Source: Parapontixanthobacter sp963736595
GTDB taxonomy: Bacteria > Pseudomonadota > Alphaproteobacteria > Sphingomonadales > Sphingomonadaceae
Direction: 5' to 3'
Length of the DNA stretch: 64,000 bases
Assembly: GCA_963736595.1 (NCBI GenBank)
Contig: CAVTPG010000001.1
Span: 1 to 64,000 of the forward strand
Under the pieces are notes generated by a model. That model did not search any database. It was not told the origin of the DNA and saw only the letters and a list, made by a program, of their open reading frames with translations. The position numbers and the translations under genes are program-made. This document shows positions 60,602 to 64,000 of the stretch, one piece after another. The stretch's first letter is position 1; each line of letters opens with the position of its first letter.

Positions 60602-61281
60602 TTACGGTAAACTCCACGATGGACCAGATGGGTTGCGCTGGCCGCGCCGATGATCGGGGCAAGGAAATTGACGAACGGAATGGATAGCAGGGCGACGGTG
60701 GTGGCTCCCAGTAAAAAGCGCGCGAGTTTGCCGATCGGCGCGCGATCTTCCGCATAGTCGGGATGGCGCAGCCACACCATATCCTGTAGCTCGCGGCCCA
60801 GCAAAATCGCGTTGACCAGCCCGAATAATACGGCGGGTCCGATGGCCGTGAACAGCAGCGCCAGAGCTACCGGCAAGGCCAGCAAATTGGCGAGCAACGC
60901 GCGGACCGTGCCACGCAGCGAATTGCGCAATTCGCGCCGGAATGGCAACGCGCGCATCAAGCCTGCTTGCCCCGGATAATGTTTCGCCTCGACCGCGCGC
61001 ACGACTTCATCGGCAAAGAACTGCATCACGGCCAGCGCCACGATGCGGAACAGCAACCATCCGCCGATCAGGGTCAGCAATACCGCAAACAAGGCGCCGA
61101 TCTCGCCTGCCACCGGGTTGTCATAAGTCGCCAATGCGCTTTGCAACCATGCATAAAGAACCGAACCAAGAGCGAGGAATATCGCCAAGGTCAGCGTGAC
61201 CACTTTTGCCAGCACGGCCAGAATGCGGCGGTCGCCAAGCTGGCCGAATGACAGGGTAAGGGCGCGGATGATCTCGGACAT
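60598..61281 (-). CDS. EI24-domain membrane protein (CysZ-like)
   Basis: 227 residues with about five hydrophobic segments (LAKVVTLTLAIFLALGSVLY, LFAVLLTLIGGWLLFRIVAL, VRALLANLLALPVALALLFT, IGPAVLFGLVNAILLGRELQ and a C-terminal one near FVNFLAP). The motif around ILLGRELQDMVWLRHPDYAE is typical of the EI24/CysZ family (DUF540), which includes sulfate permeases. Sulfate uptake is plausible but not shown. It overlaps the following lipoprotein start. Confidence 0.85.
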   Translation of the reverse strand: MSEIIRALTLSFGQLGDRRILAVLAKVVTLTLAIFLALGSVLYAWLQSALATYDNPVAGEIGALFAVLLTLIGGWLLFRIVALAVMQFFADEVVRAVEAKHYPGQAGLMRALPFRRELRNSLRGTVRALLANLLALPVALALLFTAIGPAVLFGLVNAILLGRELQDMVWLRHPDYAEDRAPIGKLARFLLGATTVALLSIPFVNFLAPIIGAASATHLVHRGVYRK

Positions 61282-61476
61282 TGCCGCAAGCGATGCTGTG
61301 CATGGGCGAACCCGTCAAGAGCTTCTCGATCGCGGGATGGCGCATACACGCGGCACACACTCGCGCGCTCCTGCTTCGTCGCAAACCCCGATGCTGAAAC
61401 GGGGCTTGGCCCATGACGCGCAACAAGCTAACGCAGCCAAGCAATTTTCCAACAATCCGGCTTTACTGGAGTCTCC

Positions 61477-62472
61477 ATGCCCGAACCCCGTTACGACGTA
61501 ATCGCCATCGGCAACGCTATCGTCGATGTCATGGCCCCTTGCGAGGACGCCCTGATCGAAGAGCTTGGCCTCAATCGCGGCGGCATGACGCTGGTCGATA
61601 CGCCGCGCGCCAAAGAACTGTACGATGCGATGGGTCCGGCCAAGGAAATCTCCGGCGGTTCGGCGGCCAATACGCTGGCCGGGATGGCCTCGCTGGGCGC
61701 GCAATGCGCATTTATCGGGCAAGTAGCGGACGATCAGTTGGGCGAAGTGTTCGCGCACGACATTCGCGCGGCCGGAATCGATTTCGACACGGCTGCACGG
61801 GCAGGCGACCCGCCTACCGCACGCTGCCTCATCTTCGTGACGCCCGATGGCGAGCGCACGATGAATACGTTTCTTGGCGCATCGCAATTCCTGCCCGCCG
61901 AGGCGTTGAGCGAAGACGCGATCCGCTCCGCCGCCGTGCTGTATCTCGAAGGGTATTTGTGGGACCCCGAAGAACCGCGCAGTGCCATGCGCCGCGCCAT
62001 TACGGTCGCACGCGACGCAGGCCGCAAGGTCGCGTTCACCGCCAGCGAGAGCTTTGTTATCGAGCGCCACGGCGATGATTTCCGCAACTTAATCGAAGAG
62101 GGGCAAATCGACATTCTGTTCGTCAATGAAGGCGAATTGGCCACGCTGACCGGCGAAGCGGAATTTGAAGGCGGGCTGGATGCCTTGAAAGACAAGGTGT
62201 CGGTGCTGGTCGCGACCCGCGGACCCGATGGCGCCGTTGCAATTGCCAATGGCGAGCGCGCAGAAATTGCCGCCGAACCCGTTGCCAAAGTCGTTGATAC
62301 GACCGGGGCGGGCGATTTGTTCGCCGCCGGGTTCCTCACTGGCCATGTGCGCGGCGAGACGCTCGATACATCGCTAAGAATGGGCGCGATTGCGGCTGCG
62401 GAAGTTATTTCGCATTTCGGCGCACGTCCCGAAGCCGATTTGCAGAAGCTGGTGGCGGATCGCCTGGACTAA
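61477..62472 (+). CDS. Adenosine kinase (PfkB family)
   Basis: 331 residues of the ribokinase/PfkB fold. It starts YDVIAIGNAIVDVMAPCEDA and has GGSAANTLAGMASLGAQCAF (substrate lid region), MNTFLGASQFL, DILFVNEGELATLTGEAEFE and the catalytic motif VVDTTGAGDLFAAGFLTGHV. Alphaproteobacterial proteins of this type phosphorylate adenosine to AMP. It is single, divergent from the EI24 gene, and converges on the DUF885 gene. Confidence 0.9.
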   Translation: MPEPRYDVIAIGNAIVDVMAPCEDALIEELGLNRGGMTLVDTPRAKELYDAMGPAKEISGGSAANTLAGMASLGAQCAFIGQVADDQLGEVFAHDIRAAGIDFDTAARAGDPPTARCLIFVTPDGERTMNTFLGASQFLPAEALSEDAIRSAAVLYLEGYLWDPEEPRSAMRRAITVARDAGRKVAFTASESFVIERHGDDFRNLIEEGQIDILFVNEGELATLTGEAEFEGGLDALKDKVSVLVATRGPDGAVAIANGERAEIAAEPVAKVVDTTGAGDLFAAGFLTGHVRGETLDTSLRMGAIAAAEVISHFGARPEADLQKLVADRLD

Positions 62473-62509
62473 ACCAGACCACCCGCCAGTAATTTCCGGC
62501 GGCGCGGGT

Positions 62510-64000
62510 TTATCCGCCCGCCATCATCAGTTTCTTGCGGATATACGAATCCACATTCTCTTCCATGATCGACAGCGGGACCGGCCCGCTGGTCAGGATC
62601 ACGTCATGGAATTCGCGGATGTCGTATTGTCCGCCAAGCGATGTCTTGGCCCGCTCGCGCAGTTCCATGATTTTCAGCTTGCCGATCATGTAAGCCGTCG
62701 CTTGTCCGGGATAGACGACATACCGCTCAATCGCCTTGCGCACATCGCCGTCGGGATTGGGCGTGTTGTCGGTGAGATATTGCATCGCCGTTTCGCGGCT
62801 CCAGCGCTTGTGGTGCAGGCCGGTATCCACGACCAGCCGTGCCGCACGCCATAGCTCCATGCCCAACCGCCCGAAATCGGAATACGGATCGGTGTAAAAA
62901 CCCATATCCTTGCCCAATTCCTCGGAATACAGGCCCCAGCCTTCGGAGTATGCCGTCACTCCGCCAAACCGGCGGAATGCGGGCAAATCGCCAAGGTCGG
63001 TCTGGATCGCAAGCTGCAAATGGTGGCCGGGCAACGCCTCGTGATAAGCCAGCGCTTCCAGCTCGTTCTTGCTCATATCTTTCAAATTATAAAGGTTCAC
63101 GTAGTACGTGCCGGGCCGCGATCCATCGGGCGCAGGGCGCTGATAAAACGCTTTGCCTGCCGATTGTTCGCGGAACGCCTCCACGGGTTTGATGACGAAG
63201 GGCGATGTCGGCAAAACGCCGAAATATTCGGGCAGCTTCTTTTCCAGCCGGTCGATAACTGCACGCGCATCACGCAGATAGTCTTCGCGATTGTCGTAGT
63301 AAAAGCGGTCGTCGGTCCGCGTGTACTGGAAGAAATCCTGCAAGCTGCCGTCGAATTCCACCTGCTCCATAATAGCGCGCATCTGCCCATGAATGCGCTC
63401 CACTTCGCGCAGGCCGATATTGTGGATTTCATCGGGCGACAATTCGGTCGTGGTATAGCTGTTCAGCAGCGCCTGATAATATTCGGCCCCTTCGGGATAC
63501 CGCCAGATGCCATCGTCGGTCGGGGCCATCGCCTGCTGCCGCTTCATTTCGGCAAGGAGGCGCTGATAAGCGGGACGGGTTTGGGCGTTCCACACGGCAA
63601 CGCTGCCAGCCATCAACGTCGCTTTGCGCGAATCATCGATATCGAGTTCGCTGACCTTGCCGCGAAAATCACTGAGTATTGCGTTGTCATCGCCCGCTTC
63701 GAGCAGGTTTTCGACATCGGAAATCACATACGGATAGACCCAGTCGGGTGGCATGACGCCGCCATCTGCCTGTGCTTTGGATTCGGCGACCAGCGTATCG
63801 AGCACATCGGCCAGCCCGGAAATCCGTTCGAGGTAGTCGGTGGCTTGCGCCTCATTCGACACCGAATGGATGTTGATGAGGAACGCGGGCAACTGGCTTT
63901 GCGCCCCGCGCATCTGATCGAAAGCGGTGTCGTATTTGCGGAACTTGTGCAGCGAGGCGGATCGCTTCGCCATCGCATCGAACAGGCGATAGGATAGCGC
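62510..64000 (-). CDS. DUF885-family metallopeptidase-like protein, N-terminus beyond window
   Basis: At least 496 residues; the frame runs off the window edge at 64000, so the signal peptide and start are not seen. The DUF885 family contains zinc-peptidase-like helical proteins. The metal motif is EALAYHEALPGHHLQLAIQT (HExxPGHH), and the third ligand region is GGVTAYSEGWGLYSEELGKD. The C-terminus has YVVYPGQATAYMIGKLKIME and ends YIRKKLMMAGG. Members are generally exported. It is probably a periplasmic carboxypeptidase-like enzyme; the substrate is unknown. Confidence 0.88.
   Translation of the reverse strand, partial: ALSYRLFDAMAKRSASLHKFRKYDTAFDQMRGAQSQLPAFLINIHSVSNEAQATDYLERISGLADVLDTLVAESKAQADGGVMPPDWVYPYVISDVENLLEAGDDNAILSDFRGKVSELDIDDSRKATLMAGSVAVWNAQTRPAYQRLLAEMKRQQAMAPTDDGIWRYPEGAEYYQALLNSYTTTELSPDEIHNIGLREVERIHGQMRAIMEQVEFDGSLQDFFQYTRTDDRFYYDNREDYLRDARAVIDRLEKKLPEYFGVLPTSPFVIKPVEAFREQSAGKAFYQRPAPDGSRPGTYYVNLYNLKDMSKNELEALAYHEALPGHHLQLAIQTDLGDLPAFRRFGGVTAYSEGWGLYSEELGKDMGFYTDPYSDFGRLGMELWRAARLVVDTGLHHKRWSRETAMQYLTDNTPNPDGDVRKAIERYVVYPGQATAYMIGKLKIMELRERAKTSLGGQYDIREFHDVILTSGPVPLSIMEENVDSYIRKKLMMAGG

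Overview
The window looks like chromosomal DNA from a GC-rich alphaproteobacterium, probably of the order Sphingomonadales (Erythrobacteraceae-like). That placement is an inference from gene content and order: rpe, a heparinase II/III-like gene and purH in one run; MmcB, DUF2093 and esterase-like phytase genes; an Rrf2-type regulator heading a SUF operon; and a LytS/LytTR pair. No rRNA, CRISPR array or intact insertion sequence is visible. Two tRNA genes are present, Leu(UAA) and Arg(CCG).

Layout. 1-2.5 kb is a decayed segment: an outer-membrane protein tail without a start, a frameshifted class II photolyase, and about 760 bases of gene-poor DNA ending at tRNA-Leu. 2.7-10 kb carries ihfB, a GntR regulator, a POT peptide transporter, two exported amidohydrolase-like proteins, and a divergent HxlR regulator/thioesterase/enoyl-CoA hydratase locus with twin operators. 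10-10.9 kb is a small odd segment bounded by two copies of the dxs 3' end. 10.9-18.9 kb is a minus-strand run: dxs, zur, msrA, purH, a heparinase-like gene and rpe. 19-21.6 kb is a compact RiPP-type locus: a PqqD-like protein, a 55-residue precursor candidate, and an asparagine-synthetase-like ligase. 21.7-27.4 kb has two DUF2141 proteins, a lipid kinase coupled to a nucleotidyltransferase-like protein, mmcB, a fatty acid hydroxylase and a DUF892 stress protein.

27.6-35 kb encodes a large acidic PAS-like protein, an App1-type phosphatase, an esterase, and a periplasmic proteostasis group (M48-TPR, DsbA, frameshifted M48-PDZ). 35.7-44.3 kb holds a LytS/LytTR two-component pair, nadC (start abutting a palindromic repeat), RNase T2, tadA, rpmB, an M23 peptidase and xseA. 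purD (44.3-45.6 kb) is divergent from xseA, with overlapping start codons. 45.6-49.1 kb is a translationally coupled four-gene cluster: GT2 glycosyltransferase, acyl-CoA-dehydrogenase-like, PIG-L deacetylase and NodS-like methyltransferase. 49.2-53.2 kb is a trehalose operon (otsB, GH15, otsA). 53.4-60.2 kb is the SUF iron-sulfur operon, interrupted by a DUF559 gene. 60.2-64 kb has a lipoprotein, an EI24-like membrane protein, adenosine kinase and a DUF885 peptidase-like gene cut by the window edge.

Five otherwise conserved genes (photolyase, M48-PDZ protease, NodS-like methyltransferase, otsB, lipoprotein) each have a reading-frame break, and every one is compatible with a single extra base. 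This could be real decay or an indel bias in the source assembly, and it affects how the annotation should be read. The most interesting loci for follow-up are the RiPP-like locus without a recognisable leader peptidase, the GT2/PIG-L/NodS-like cluster, the duplicated dxs tail, and the HxlR twin operators.
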